Shown here piece by piece: positions 7,076 to 13,902 of a stretch of 14,035 nucleotides of DNA (position 1 is the stretch's first letter; each line of letters starts with the position of its first letter). The notes under the pieces are model-generated. The model made no database searches. It was not told the origin of the DNA and saw only the letters and a program-made list of their open reading frames with translations. Both the position numbers and the translations under genes were made by a program. The stretch comes from SM1-46 sp002451215 (lineage in GTDB: Bacteria > Pseudomonadota > Gammaproteobacteria > Acidiferrobacterales > Sulfurifustaceae), in the NCBI GenBank assembly GCA_002451215.1, contig DKBM01000037.1, forward strand, positions 1 through 14,035. The letters are read 5' to 3'.

Positions 7076-8863
7076 TCAGCGCATCGCGGGATCGACGACG
7101 CGCTGGAACCACAATTCCAGCAACGCCAGGTGACGCAGCGTGCTGCCACCAATCGGTGTGAGCTTCTCGCCCTCCGGATTTGCCAGCAGCCGGTCCACCG
7201 TTACCGGATTGAACAGGCAGCGCCGCCGGCAGGCATCGCTTGTTAACAGTTCGCGCATGAAGGAAAGAAACGGCCCGCGGACGTACTTCAGAACGGGTAC
7301 CGGGAAATAGCCTTTCGGTCGGTCGATAACGGCATCGGGTATCAGGCCGCGCGCGATGCGCTTCAACGGGTACTTGCCTTCGTCGCGTAACTTTAGTTCC
7401 GGCGGCATGGCGGCGGCAAGTTCAAGCAACTCGTGATCAAGAAACGGCACGCGCGCTTCGAGCCCCCACGCCATGGTCATGTTGTCGACGCGTTTCACCG
7501 GGTCATCGACGATCAGCGTGGTCATGTCGAGCCGCAGGATGCGATCGAGGAAGTTGGTGGCGCCCGGCTCGGCAAGCCGCTGCTCGATCAATCTGCTGGT
7601 GTGGTCGTCTCCCTGCAACGATCGGTCAAGCAGCGTGAGCAGCTCAGCGTGTGTGCGGTCGAAATAGTGGCGACGCAGGCGTTCCATGTCGCAGCCACTG
7701 TCGGCGTTCATCCGTGGGTACCAGTAGTAACCGCCAAACGCCTCATCCGCGCCCTGTCCTGATAGCACGACTTTAACTTCCTTCTTGACGCGCTCGGCTA
7801 ACAGGTAGAACGCCACCACGTCCTGGCTGAACATCGGTTCGGACATGGCTGCGACGGCATCCGGCAGCGTGGCCAGAATCTCGCGATTGGGAATCGGGTA
7901 ACGATGATGACGCGTGCCGAAGCGTGCCGCGACGATGTCAGAGTACTCAAACTCGTTGGCACGCTCCTCGGGCGTGTCTTCAAAGCCGATCGAGAAGGTC
8001 GGTACCTCGCGTGCGCCGATCTGATCGAGCAGCCCAACCAGCAGACTGGAGTCGAGCCCGCCGGAGAGCAGCACGCCGACCGGCGTATCGGCAGTCTCGT
8101 ACTGGCACTGCACGGCGCGCGTGCAGGCTGCGCGCGTCGCCTCGATCCAGTCAGCTTCGTTTAGCGCTGCCTGCGGACGCTCCGCACGCAGCTGCCAGTA
8201 GCGGGTCTCCTGTTGATCGCCGTCCGGCGTGACGAGAAGCGTGGTGGCGGGCGCGAGTTTGCGCACGCCACGCAGGATGGTGTGCGGCGCCATGACCACG
8301 CCGTGGAGGGTGAACTGCTGGTGCAGCGCGACCGGATCAACACTGGTATCGATGTCTCCACCGGCAAGTAACGCCGGCAGCGTGGAGGCAAAACGGAAAC
8401 GCCTGGCCGTGCGCGCGTAGTAGAGCGGCTTGACGCCGGTGCGGTCACGCGCCAGAAATAGCCGGCGCGCATTGCGATCCCAGATGGCAAAGGCAAACAT
8501 GCCATTGAGATGTTCAACGCAGCGATCGCCCCACGCAGCGTAGGCCTTGAGGATGACCTCGGTGTCGCCATGCGAGAAGAAGGAGTAGCCATGCCCCGCA
8601 AGCTCGGCGCGCAGCTCGCGGTAATTGTAAATGGTGCCGTTGAAGACGATCGCGAGCCCAGGCGCCGCATCGACCATTGGTTGGTGGGAGGAGGCGGACA
8701 GATCAATGATGGCGAGCCGGCGGTGTGCAAAGGCAAGCGGTCCGTCGCGGAATTGGCCGGCGTCGTCCGGACCACGGCGCGCCAGTGCAGCGGCCGTACG
8801 CGCTAGCGCCTGCTCGTCCGGGGGCGCATCGTCAAAGCGCAGTTCACCACAAATGCCGCACAT
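7076..8863 (-). CDS. Glutamine-dependent amidotransferase, asparagine synthetase family (NAGGN amidotransferase-like)
   Basis: This is a 595-residue two-domain enzyme. The N-terminal class II glutaminase domain begins Met-Cys-Gly, leaving Cys2 as the nucleophile, and contains RRGPDD, FNGTIYNYRELR and the SHGDTEV glutamine-binding stretch. The C-terminal synthetase domain has the ATP pyrophosphatase loop SGGLDSS (267-273) and later SGQGADEAFGGY and RVDNMTMAWGLEARVPFLDH. The C-terminal strings DDPVKRVDNMTMAWGLEARVP and IDRPKGYFPVP, recalled from memory, fit the branch that makes N-acetylglutaminylglutamine amide, an osmoprotectant, better than plain AsnB. The two usual partner genes of that system, a GNAT/ATP-grasp synthetase and a peptidase, are not in the window, so asparagine synthesis remains an alternative. 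It diverges from yajD with 83 bp between starts. Confidence 0.82.
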   Translation of the reverse strand: MCGICGELRFDDAPPDEQALARTAAALARRGPDDAGQFRDGPLAFAHRRLAIIDLSASSHQPMVDAAPGLAIVFNGTIYNYRELRAELAGHGYSFFSHGDTEVILKAYAAWGDRCVEHLNGMFAFAIWDRNARRLFLARDRTGVKPLYYARTARRFRFASTLPALLAGGDIDTSVDPVALHQQFTLHGVVMAPHTILRGVRKLAPATTLLVTPDGDQQETRYWQLRAERPQAALNEADWIEATRAACTRAVQCQYETADTPVGVLLSGGLDSSLLVGLLDQIGAREVPTFSIGFEDTPEERANEFEYSDIVAARFGTRHHRYPIPNREILATLPDAVAAMSEPMFSQDVVAFYLLAERVKKEVKVVLSGQGADEAFGGYYWYPRMNADSGCDMERLRRHYFDRTHAELLTLLDRSLQGDDHTSRLIEQRLAEPGATNFLDRILRLDMTTLIVDDPVKRVDNMTMAWGLEARVPFLDHELLELAAAMPPELKLRDEGKYPLKRIARGLIPDAVIDRPKGYFPVPVLKYVRGPFLSFMRELLTSDACRRRCLFNPVTVDRLLANPEGEKLTPIGGSTLRHLALLELWFQRVVDPAMR

Positions 8864-8946
8864 GCTGGAGGCGAATGGTCGTGCAAGGCGCGTCCGCAGG
8901 CAAGCGCGGCGGCGCGGTGCTAAGATCGATCGCCGAGGACAACGCC

Positions 8947-9342
8947 ATGGCTACCGGACCGCGCAAACGCAGCGAACTTGACGGCAAGAAACTTGATGCG
9001 CTCGTTGCCAAGGCCATCAAGGAGCGTGATACGCGGCTCGCCGGCTATCGCGAGCAGTCTCTGCGGCTGCATCCCTCGATCTGCGCCCGCTGCGGGCGCG
9101 AGTTCACGCGCGAAAACCTTCACGAGCTCACCGTCCACCACAAGGATCACGATCACAACAACAACCCGCCGGACGGCAGCAACTGGGAAAATCTTTGCCT
9201 CTACTGCCACGACAACGAGCACCAGCGCTTCGCGCACCTGGTGCGGGGTTATGACGTGAACCTCGGTGCGGAAAAGAAGGCCCCCGCGACGCACAGCCCG
9301 TTTGCCGGGTTGAAGGACCTTATCAAGGACAAGAGCGGCTGA
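8947..9342 (+). CDS. yajD: YajD-type HNH nuclease domain protein
   Basis: This is a 131-residue HNH-family protein homologous to E. coli YajD. The HNH/zinc-ribbon core is complete: CARC (Cys46/Cys49), the histidine-rich catalytic stretch TVHHKDHDHNNNPPDGSNW (62-80) and CLYCHDNEH (Cys84/Cys87, His88, His92). A short lysine-rich N-terminal helix precedes it, longer than in E. coli. The C terminus ends PFAGLKDLI, as in the family. Its DNA target and role are unknown; being housekeeping-like and unlinked to mobile elements it is unlikely to be a homing enzyme. The ATG at 8947 has GAGGA seven bases upstream, whereas the long in-frame extension to 8725 lies antisense in the amidotransferase gene and is rejected. 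It ends 18 bp from the stop of the convergent DsrC-like gene. Confidence 0.88.
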   Translation: MATGPRKRSELDGKKLDALVAKAIKERDTRLAGYREQSLRLHPSICARCGREFTRENLHELTVHHKDHDHNNNPPDGSNWENLCLYCHDNEHQRFAHLVRGYDVNLGAEKKAPATHSPFAGLKDLIKDKSG

Positions 9343-9360
9343 CGCCGCCCCCAACCGGTA

Positions 9361-9672
9361 TTACACGCAGCCGGTCGGTTTGGGCAATCCGCCCCACTTG
9401 CAGATCAGCTTCATTGGACCTTTCTGGAAGATCGCGTATAGATCATTGGTGCTGACGCCCATCGCCTTGGCAAATTTGCGGATCGGCGGCACCACTCCGT
9501 CGTTGTCGTACATGGCGCGCGCCTCGTTGATGTAGTGCATGATCTGGTCGGTGATCTCCATGCCATCACGGCGTGCGAGCTCGCGGGCAATCTCCTCGTT
9601 CCAATCGTCACGGTCGACCAGAAAGCCTTCGCCATCCACCTTTAGTTCCGTCAGTTCCGTCATCGTCGTCAT
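9361..9672 (-). CDS. DsrC/TusE family sulfur-carrier protein with both redox cysteines
   Basis: This is a 103-residue soluble protein of the DsrC/TusE/DsvC family. The family transfers sulfur through a flexible C-terminal arm, to tRNA thiolation (TusE) or to and from dissimilatory sulfite reductase and related enzymes (DsrC). The arm here reads CKWGGLPKPTGCV. Cys102 is the penultimate residue, and Cys91 lies eleven residues earlier, the spacing of the two DsrC cysteines; TusE keeps only the penultimate one. The body (VDGEGFLVDRDDWNEEIA, PPIRKFAKAMG, LYAIFQKGPMKLI) fits the family, but the segment between KAMG and LYAIF is about seven residues shorter than in E. coli TusE or Allochromatium DsrC as I recall them. 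No tus, dsr or hdr genes are nearby. The start is the first of two ATGs, with GGGAGA about ten bases upstream. It diverges from the anchored cytochrome gene. Confidence 0.88.
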   Translation of the reverse strand: MTTMTELTELKVDGEGFLVDRDDWNEEIARELARRDGMEITDQIMHYINEARAMYDNDGVVPPIRKFAKAMGVSTNDLYAIFQKGPMKLICKWGGLPKPTGCV

Positions 9673-9845
9673 CGCTGCAGTGTCTCCCGCAAATGCCCGT
9701 CATCAGTTACGTCGTTTTGCGACCGGCGCACTGAAAATCGCCAATCGAGACCGAGTCTAACAGCACTTCGCTTCCTGCCCGGATTTCCCCCAACCTCACT
9801 GCGGGATTGCAAAGCCCCGCGGAAACAGTGGACATTGCGGTTCGC

Positions 9846-9859
9846 TTGATGGCGGTCAA
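9846..9859. promoter_or_regulatory. FNR/ANR-type box upstream of anchored cytochrome c
   Basis: TTGAT-GGCG-GTCAA matches the FNR/ANR/DNR consensus TTGAT-N4-ATCAA at nine of ten positions. Read on the other strand it is TTGAC-N4-ATCAA, the same variant as the two other boxes in this window. Its centre is 64 bp before the cytochrome ATG and 33 bp before a TAATGT hexamer, which fits a class II activating site. It is about 180 bp from the start of the DsrC-like gene, too far for the same arrangement there. Confidence 0.72.
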
Positions 9860-9882
9860 GGCAGCTCAACGCCTGAAGCACC

Positions 9883-9888
9883 TAATGT
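9883..9888 (+). promoter_or_regulatory. Candidate -10 (TAATGT) of FNR-dependent promoter
   Basis: The hexamer lies 33 bp (centre to centre) downstream of the FNR-type box, where activators of this family place the -10 element. Transcription would start near 9895, leaving a short leader with the GGAG ribosome binding site before the ATG at 9917. Confidence 0.5.
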
Positions 9889-9916
9889 CGCGGTCGTCCA
9901 AGACGGAGCGATAGCA

Positions 9917-10393
9917 ATGGGAAAATGGCATGTGATCTACGCAAGCGTGATTGGGGCGCTGGCGATCGCGTTAGTGGCGATGCTCTGGTTGTTCGTACTG
10001 GCCGGCAAGACCACAGTGGTTCCGGACGACACACGTCAGGCGATTGTGCTCGAGCCCGCGGAGCAGGCGCTGATACGCACCGAAATGCGCAGGTTCCTTG
10101 CTGCGGTACAGGCGATTATCGCGGCTGCGCTCCACGATGACCCGGCCGCTATCGCGCAGGCTGCGCGCGCTCAGGGTATGGCGGCGGCGGGACAGGTGCC
10201 CGCCAGGCTCGCCGCCAAGCTCCCGATCGGTTTCAAGCAGATTGGCCATGGCGTGCATCACGAGTTTGACCGCATTGCCATCGATGCCGAGGCCATAGGA
10301 GACGGCAAGCTGGCACTCTCCCAGCTTGCCGAGACGCATAATCGGTGCATCGCCTGCCATAGCGCCTACCAGTTGGCGCCGGCGGGAACCTAA
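9917..10393 (+). CDS. Membrane-anchored small c-type cytochrome (C-terminal heme)
   Basis: This is a 158-residue monoheme cytochrome. An uncleaved-looking hydrophobic N-terminal segment (about residues 7-30) should anchor it in the inner membrane with the rest in the periplasm. The single heme motif CIACH is near the C terminus, within HNRCIACHSAYQL. A C-terminal CxxCH after long Ala-rich helices is the layout of class II cytochromes (c-556/cytochrome c' type four-helix bundles), so this is my fold guess. Whether the heme is five- or six-coordinate cannot be settled here; His109, His113 and His114 (in GHGVHHEF) are additional histidines. The ATG has GGAG eight bases upstream. An FNR-type box with well-spaced -10 precedes it, suggesting induction at low oxygen. 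The partner is unknown; the divergent DsrC-like protein is a suggestive neighbour. Confidence 0.82.
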   Translation: MGKWHVIYASVIGALAIALVAMLWLFVLAGKTTVVPDDTRQAIVLEPAEQALIRTEMRRFLAAVQAIIAAALHDDPAAIAQAARAQGMAAAGQVPARLAAKLPIGFKQIGHGVHHEFDRIAIDAEAIGDGKLALSQLAETHNRCIACHSAYQLAPAGT

Positions 10394-10412
10394 GCAAGCG
10401 CGTCGGCTGACA

Positions 10413-10426
10413 TTGACGGAGATCAA
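10413..10426. promoter_or_regulatory. FNR/ANR-type box upstream of radical SAM gene
   Basis: TTGAC-GGAG-ATCAA matches nine of ten consensus positions. It lies in the 114-bp spacer between the cytochrome stop and the radical SAM start. Its centre is 32 bp before a TATCGT hexamer, exactly the class II FNR spacing. It gives the radical SAM gene its own promoter rather than simple read-through from the cytochrome. Confidence 0.75.
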
Positions 10427-10448
10427 TTCGCCCGCCGGGCAAGACTTC

Positions 10449-10454
10449 TATCGT
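10449..10454 (+). promoter_or_regulatory. Candidate -10 (TATCGT) of FNR-dependent promoter
   Basis: This hexamer matches TATAAT at four of six positions and is placed 32 bp from the box centre. Transcription would start near 10461, giving a leader of about 47 bases to the GTG start at 10508. Confidence 0.5.
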
Positions 10455-10507
10455 ATCGGTCGGGTCTGCGGGTCGATGTCGAAGGTCGCTGGAGTGAAAC
10501 TGCAACT

Positions 10508-11137
10508 GTGGCTGCCCCGGAAGCATCTGCGCTTGGCGAGCGTGTAGTTGGCTACACGCTGCGCGATAGTCGCTATCTGAACGTCACCAGCCGTTGCACG
10601 CTGCGCTGCACGTTCTGCCCGAAATTCAATGGCAGCTGGACGGTCCAAGACTTTGATCTGCGATTGCGGTCAGACCCGAGCGCCGATGAATTGATCGAAG
10701 CCGCGGGTGACGTCCATGCCTGGCGCGAAATTGTCTTTTGTGGCCTGGGCGAACCGACGCTGCGCCTCTACACCGTGCTTGAGGTAGCGGCGCGGCTTCG
10801 CAAGCAGGGCGCGCCGCGGTTGCGACTCAACACGGACGGACTCGCGAACCTCGTGTATGGACGGGATGTGACGCCCGATTTCGAGGGGAATATCGACGCC
10901 CTCTCGGTCTCGCTCAATGCCCAGGACGAGGAAACCTACAATCGTCTTTGCCGCCCAAGCTTGCCCGGCAGCTATCAGGCAATGCTCGATTTCATACGCC
11001 ATGCGCGCGACTACGTGCCAGAGGTCGTGGTGACCGCGATCGATGGCCTGCCGGGCGTGGATATCGAGGCTTGTCGGGAAATCGCCGAGCGGCTCGGGGT
11101 GCGGTTCCGCCGGCGCGTGCTGGGCATCGTCGGTTAG
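10508..11137 (+). CDS. Radical SAM protein, TatD-associated type
   Basis: This is a 209-residue compact radical SAM protein. The [4Fe-4S]-binding motif is CTLRCTFC (Cys30, Cys34, Cys37; C-x3-C-x2-C), preceded by YLNVTSRC. A GLGEPTLR string takes the place of the GGEP SAM-contacting motif. Later strings LRLNTDGLANL and IDALSVSLNAQDEETYNRLC, and the short length without a C-terminal cluster domain, match the subfamily often encoded beside TatD nucleases, as I recall it. Its reaction is unknown, and no tatD is visible here. The only suitable start is a GTG at 10508; a GGAG lies 14 bases upstream, so spacing is poor and the start is uncertain by a few codons. The gene shares stop-codon bases with the convergent DUF302 gene (TTAG at 11134-11137). 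A promoter with an FNR-type box precedes it, sensible for an oxygen-sensitive Fe-S enzyme. Confidence 0.85.
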   Translation: MAAPEASALGERVVGYTLRDSRYLNVTSRCTLRCTFCPKFNGSWTVQDFDLRLRSDPSADELIEAAGDVHAWREIVFCGLGEPTLRLYTVLEVAARLRKQGAPRLRLNTDGLANLVYGRDVTPDFEGNIDALSVSLNAQDEETYNRLCRPSLPGSYQAMLDFIRHARDYVPEVVVTAIDGLPGVDIEACREIAERLGVRFRRRVLGIVG

Positions 11138-11586
11138 CGCGGATTCGCGACTTGATCGAGGATCGAGCGTACGTCGCGCTCCCAGTGCTGGAACTGGCGC
11201 GCGAGCGCCGGGTCGCGGAAAAATGTGCCGAGCAGCGCCGGACTGTTAGTGAGCGCAAGGGTGGAATCGCCCTCGGCAAAGATCACGATCTTGAGCGGCA
11301 GGTACGGCAGCATCTCGGGATGCTGGGCGGTGAGGGCGCGCTGCTCGTCAATCCGCCCGAAGAACACGACTCGGTACTCCGCGGTCTTGAAGCCGCTCGA
11401 GGTGAGACCGACGTCAACGCGCTGCACGCGCGCGACTTTGTAGCCGTGGTCCTGAATGGCCTGTTGCAGGTTCGCCATCGCTTCCGGAAAGGTCTGGGTG
11501 GTGCGCACCATGATGAGTTCATCGGCCCGGGCCGTTACGCCCAGAATCAGCAATACCGCAAGCGAGCAGCTACGCAGCGCGTTCAT
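11134..11586 (-). CDS. Secreted DUF302 domain protein
   Basis: This is a 150-residue periplasmic protein consisting of a signal peptide (about residues 1-21, cleavage after TARA) and a single DUF302 domain. Recognisable parts are TFPEAMANLQQAIQDHGYKV near the start, the middle strand pair EYRVVFFGRIDEQRAL, and PEMLPYLPLKIVIFAEGDST, where family members have a conserved proline followed by a beta strand. DUF302 is an uncharacterised alpha/beta domain, frequent near cytochromes and sulfur-oxidation genes in proteobacteria. The start ATG overlaps the stop of the upstream cytochrome-DUF302 gene (ATGA), so the two DUF302 proteins are made together and may form a complex. Lack of cysteines in the mature part makes a direct redox role unlikely. 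Confidence 0.85.
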   Translation of the reverse strand: MNALRSCSLAVLLILGVTARADELIMVRTTQTFPEAMANLQQAIQDHGYKVARVQRVDVGLTSSGFKTAEYRVVFFGRIDEQRALTAQHPEMLPYLPLKIVIFAEGDSTLALTNSPALLGTFFRDPALARQFQHWERDVRSILDQVANPR

Positions 11587-12638
11587 AGCGTTGCATCATC
11601 CAGCAGGCCGCTGTAGATCTTGAACATCTGCTCGCACAACTCGTTCAGCTCGGAATTGTTGAAGATCGCCGAGAGCCGCTTGGGATTGATGGACATCACC
11701 CGAACCTTGCCACCGTGTTCGCTGACGACGATACGGCACGGCAGAAACAGCCCAACGCGCGGATCGACCGCCAGGGCGCGATTGAGAAACTTGAAATCAC
11801 AGGCATCCACGATGTATTGCTTGGGATTTTCGCTGCCCTTCTCGACGAGGCCGGCCTCAAGTGGACCGGTACGCACAATACGCATGTTGGCGGCGCTGAA
11901 GGCCTGTTTCACGTTCTCCACTGTCTGTTGAAGGCTGTAGTTTGAGTCGCGCACGATGATCGGGGATTCCGTGACGATCACCGTGGCGCTCGCCGCTGGC
12001 GCGTGCTCGAAGCCGCGCACGAACGTGACGATGTCGTCGATGTCGCGCTCGTGAAGCCCCTGCTTGAGAAACGAGCTCATCGGCGTGCCTTCGCGCCCGC
12101 GCACCAGCGTTGCCTTGATTACGGCATCAGAGGCGGCGGCGAGAAAGCCGGGGTTGTTAAGTGCCGGCGCGAGAACGGCAAGGTCGCGCGGGCGTGAAAA
12201 GGTCACGCCGGTGCCGTGGCCGCCCTGACCATGGTCACCGTGGCAGGCCGCGCAGCGTTCGGCATAGAGTTTCGCTCCGCGCGCCTTGTCGCCTTTGATG
12301 AGCCCGGTGGCGAGTGTCGGTACCGGTTTTGCAGACCAGCCGCGGATATGCGCGACGATTGCCTTAACCTCGGCATCGGAGAGTTGCTGAAATGCCGGCA
12401 TGACGCGCCCCGGCCGGCCGTGGCGAATGGTCCCGATGAGGTAGCGGTCATCCACGGTGGCAAGCAGATCCGGCTGCGCGAGTGGCACGCCGACGCCGCC
12501 GGTCCCGGCGCTACCGTGGCAGGCGGCGCAGTGCTGGGCATAGAGCTTTCCGCCATCGTAGGCAGCACGGGCCAGCGGGGCGGCTAGCCCGAGTATCAGG
12601 AGTCCGAGCACAATGGGGGAACGAAGCATGCGCGTCAT
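11583..12638 (-). CDS. Diheme cytochrome c fused to a DUF302 domain
   Basis: This is a 351-residue periplasmic protein with a signal peptide (1-25, ARA cleavage). Two tandem class I cytochrome c domains follow: heme motif CAACH at 37-41 with probable Met80 ligand (RVMPAF), and CAACH at 129-133 with probable Met187 ligand (GTPMSSF). A DUF302 domain occupies about 222-351. The C-terminal domain has three cysteines (in VDACDF, LFLPCRI and NELCEQM), unlike the stand-alone DUF302 protein downstream. It probably delivers electrons to or from whatever DUF302 binds; the reaction is unknown. I chose the ATG at 12638 because it gives a clean signal peptide and has AGGAA about a dozen bases upstream; the longer in-frame start at 12761 encodes an implausible leader across the FNR-type box. 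It is coupled to the next DUF302 gene by an ATGA overlap and diverges from hemN. Confidence 0.88.
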   Translation of the reverse strand: MTRMLRSPIVLGLLILGLAAPLARAAYDGGKLYAQHCAACHGSAGTGGVGVPLAQPDLLATVDDRYLIGTIRHGRPGRVMPAFQQLSDAEVKAIVAHIRGWSAKPVPTLATGLIKGDKARGAKLYAERCAACHGDHGQGGHGTGVTFSRPRDLAVLAPALNNPGFLAAASDAVIKATLVRGREGTPMSSFLKQGLHERDIDDIVTFVRGFEHAPAASATVIVTESPIIVRDSNYSLQQTVENVKQAFSAANMRIVRTGPLEAGLVEKGSENPKQYIVDACDFKFLNRALAVDPRVGLFLPCRIVVSEHGGKVRVMSINPKRLSAIFNNSELNELCEQMFKIYSGLLDDATL

Positions 12639-12692
12639 GATAGAGTGAATTTCCTGGAAGCCCAACCATCGACGATGGGGCTGTCGCGCGCA

Positions 12693-12706
12693 TTGACCAG
12701 CATCAA
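12693..12706. promoter_or_regulatory. FNR/ANR-type box in the cytochrome-DUF302 / hemN divergent promoter
   Basis: TTGAC-CAGC-ATCAA matches nine of ten consensus positions. The centre is 61 bp from the cytochrome-DUF302 ATG and 67 bp from the hemN ATG, so it could serve either gene. On the minus side a GATGGT hexamer sits at the canonical 32-bp spacing (12665-12670) but is a weak -10. On the plus side the best -10-like string, AATTAT at 12734-12739, is 37 bp away. hemN is a classic FNR/ANR target in proteobacteria. Confidence 0.75.
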
Positions 12707-12766
12707 TTTTATATTTGTCTGGGACAGCGAGCGAATTATCGCCAACCTGTCTGAATCGCACCTGAC

Positions 12767-13880
12767 ATGAGCCAACCGATCAGTTTTGACCCCGAGCTGC
12801 TGCGTCGCTATGACAAGGCTGGCCCGCGCTACACGTCCTACCCAACGGCCGTGCAGTTCCACGACGGCTTTGGGCCGGCGCGCTACCGGGCGCTGGCCGC
12901 GGCGACCAATGCCGAGGTCCCCCAGCGCCCCCTGTCACTTTATTTCCATCTGCCATTTTGCGACACGGTGTGTTTCTACTGCGCGTGCAACAAGGTGGTG
13001 ACCAAGAACCGCGCGCGGGCGGCGCCGTACCTTGAGCGTCTGCACCGCGAGATCAGCCTGCAGGGGGCGCTGTTTGATCGGGCGCGCGTGGTGGAGCAGC
13101 TGCACTGGGGCGGCGGCACGCCGACATTTATCTCGCAGGACGAGATGCGTGCGCTTATGGCACAAACGCGCCGGCATTTCCAGTTGCGTGACGACGATCG
13201 TGGCGAGTACTCGATCGAGGTCGACCCGCGCGAGGTTTACGAAGGAACGCTCGCGCTGTTACGCGAGCTCGGCTTCAACCGTTTGTCGATGGGTGTGCAG
13301 GACTTCGATCCTGTGGTGCAGCGAGCAGTGAACCGCATTCAGGGCGAGGACGAGACGCTGGCAGTGCTAGCGGACGCACGTCGGCTGGGCTTTCGCTCCA
13401 TCAACATGGACCTTATATACGGTTTGCCGCGCCAGACGGATGAGAGTTTCTCCCGCACGCTCGACAAGATCATTGCGGCTGCGCCGGATCGGTTGTCGGT
13501 GTTCAATTACGCGCACCTGCCGCAGATGTTCAAGACCCAGCGCCAGATCAACGAAGCTGAGCTGCCAAGCCCGGAGATCAAGCTCAACATCCTGCAACAC
13601 ACCATCGAGCGACTGACGGCAGCGGGTTATGTCTACATCGGCATGGACCATTTTGCGCGCCCGGANNGCGATCGAGCGTGCTCACGGGATCCGTTTTTCA
13701 GATTACTTTGCCGTTGAGCTCGGCGATCTCAGGCCGATGCAGGCCGACGGTTTGGTCGACATCACGCCGCAGCGCATCGAGGTGCTTCCACGCGGTACGC
13801 TGCTGATTCGCAACATCTGCATGGTGTTCGACAAGTACTTGCGAGCCCAGGCTGGCCAGCGATTCTCACGGGTCATTTGA
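12767..13880 (+). CDS. hemN: Oxygen-independent coproporphyrinogen III oxidase, interrupted by assembly gap
   Basis: HemN is the radical SAM enzyme that converts coproporphyrinogen III to protoporphyrinogen IX in heme synthesis without oxygen. The start shows the typical PRYTSYPTAVQFHDGF. The cluster motif is CDTVCFYCAC (Cys65, Cys69, Cys72, then Cys74), preceded by YFHLPF, followed by HWGGGTPTF, EVDPREV, SMGVQDFDP, NMDLIYGLPRQT and GMDHFARP. At 13666 nn interrupts the gene and the frame changes; the C-terminal part then reads AIERAHGIRFSDYF and ends RFSRVI like E. coli HemN. The fragments total about 370 residues against 457 in E. coli, so roughly 85-90 codons are hidden in the gap. The enzyme fits the anaerobic, heme-protein-rich surroundings. 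Confidence 0.93.
13666..13667. other. Assembly gap (nn) inside hemN
   Basis: The sequence jumps from the conserved FARP segment to the C-terminal IERAHGIRF segment with a frame change. Family length implies that about 260 bp are missing, not two bases. Confidence 0.9.
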
Positions 13881-13902
13881 TCGCGACACGACTAATCGCG
13901 AC

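Noticed and set aside
8725..8946. In-frame upstream extension of yajD
   Set aside because: It lies antisense within the amidotransferase gene, and the ATG at 8947 has a good ribosome binding site and matches the family N terminus.
9350..9384. Inverted repeat CCCAACCG/CGGTTTGGG between the convergent yajD and DsrC-like genes
   Set aside because: The stem needs a bulge, overlaps the DsrC-like coding end and has no T-run; evidence for a terminator is too weak.
12639..12761. N-terminal extension of the cytochrome-DUF302 protein
   Set aside because: It would place 41 residues before a normal signal peptide and cross the FNR-type box.
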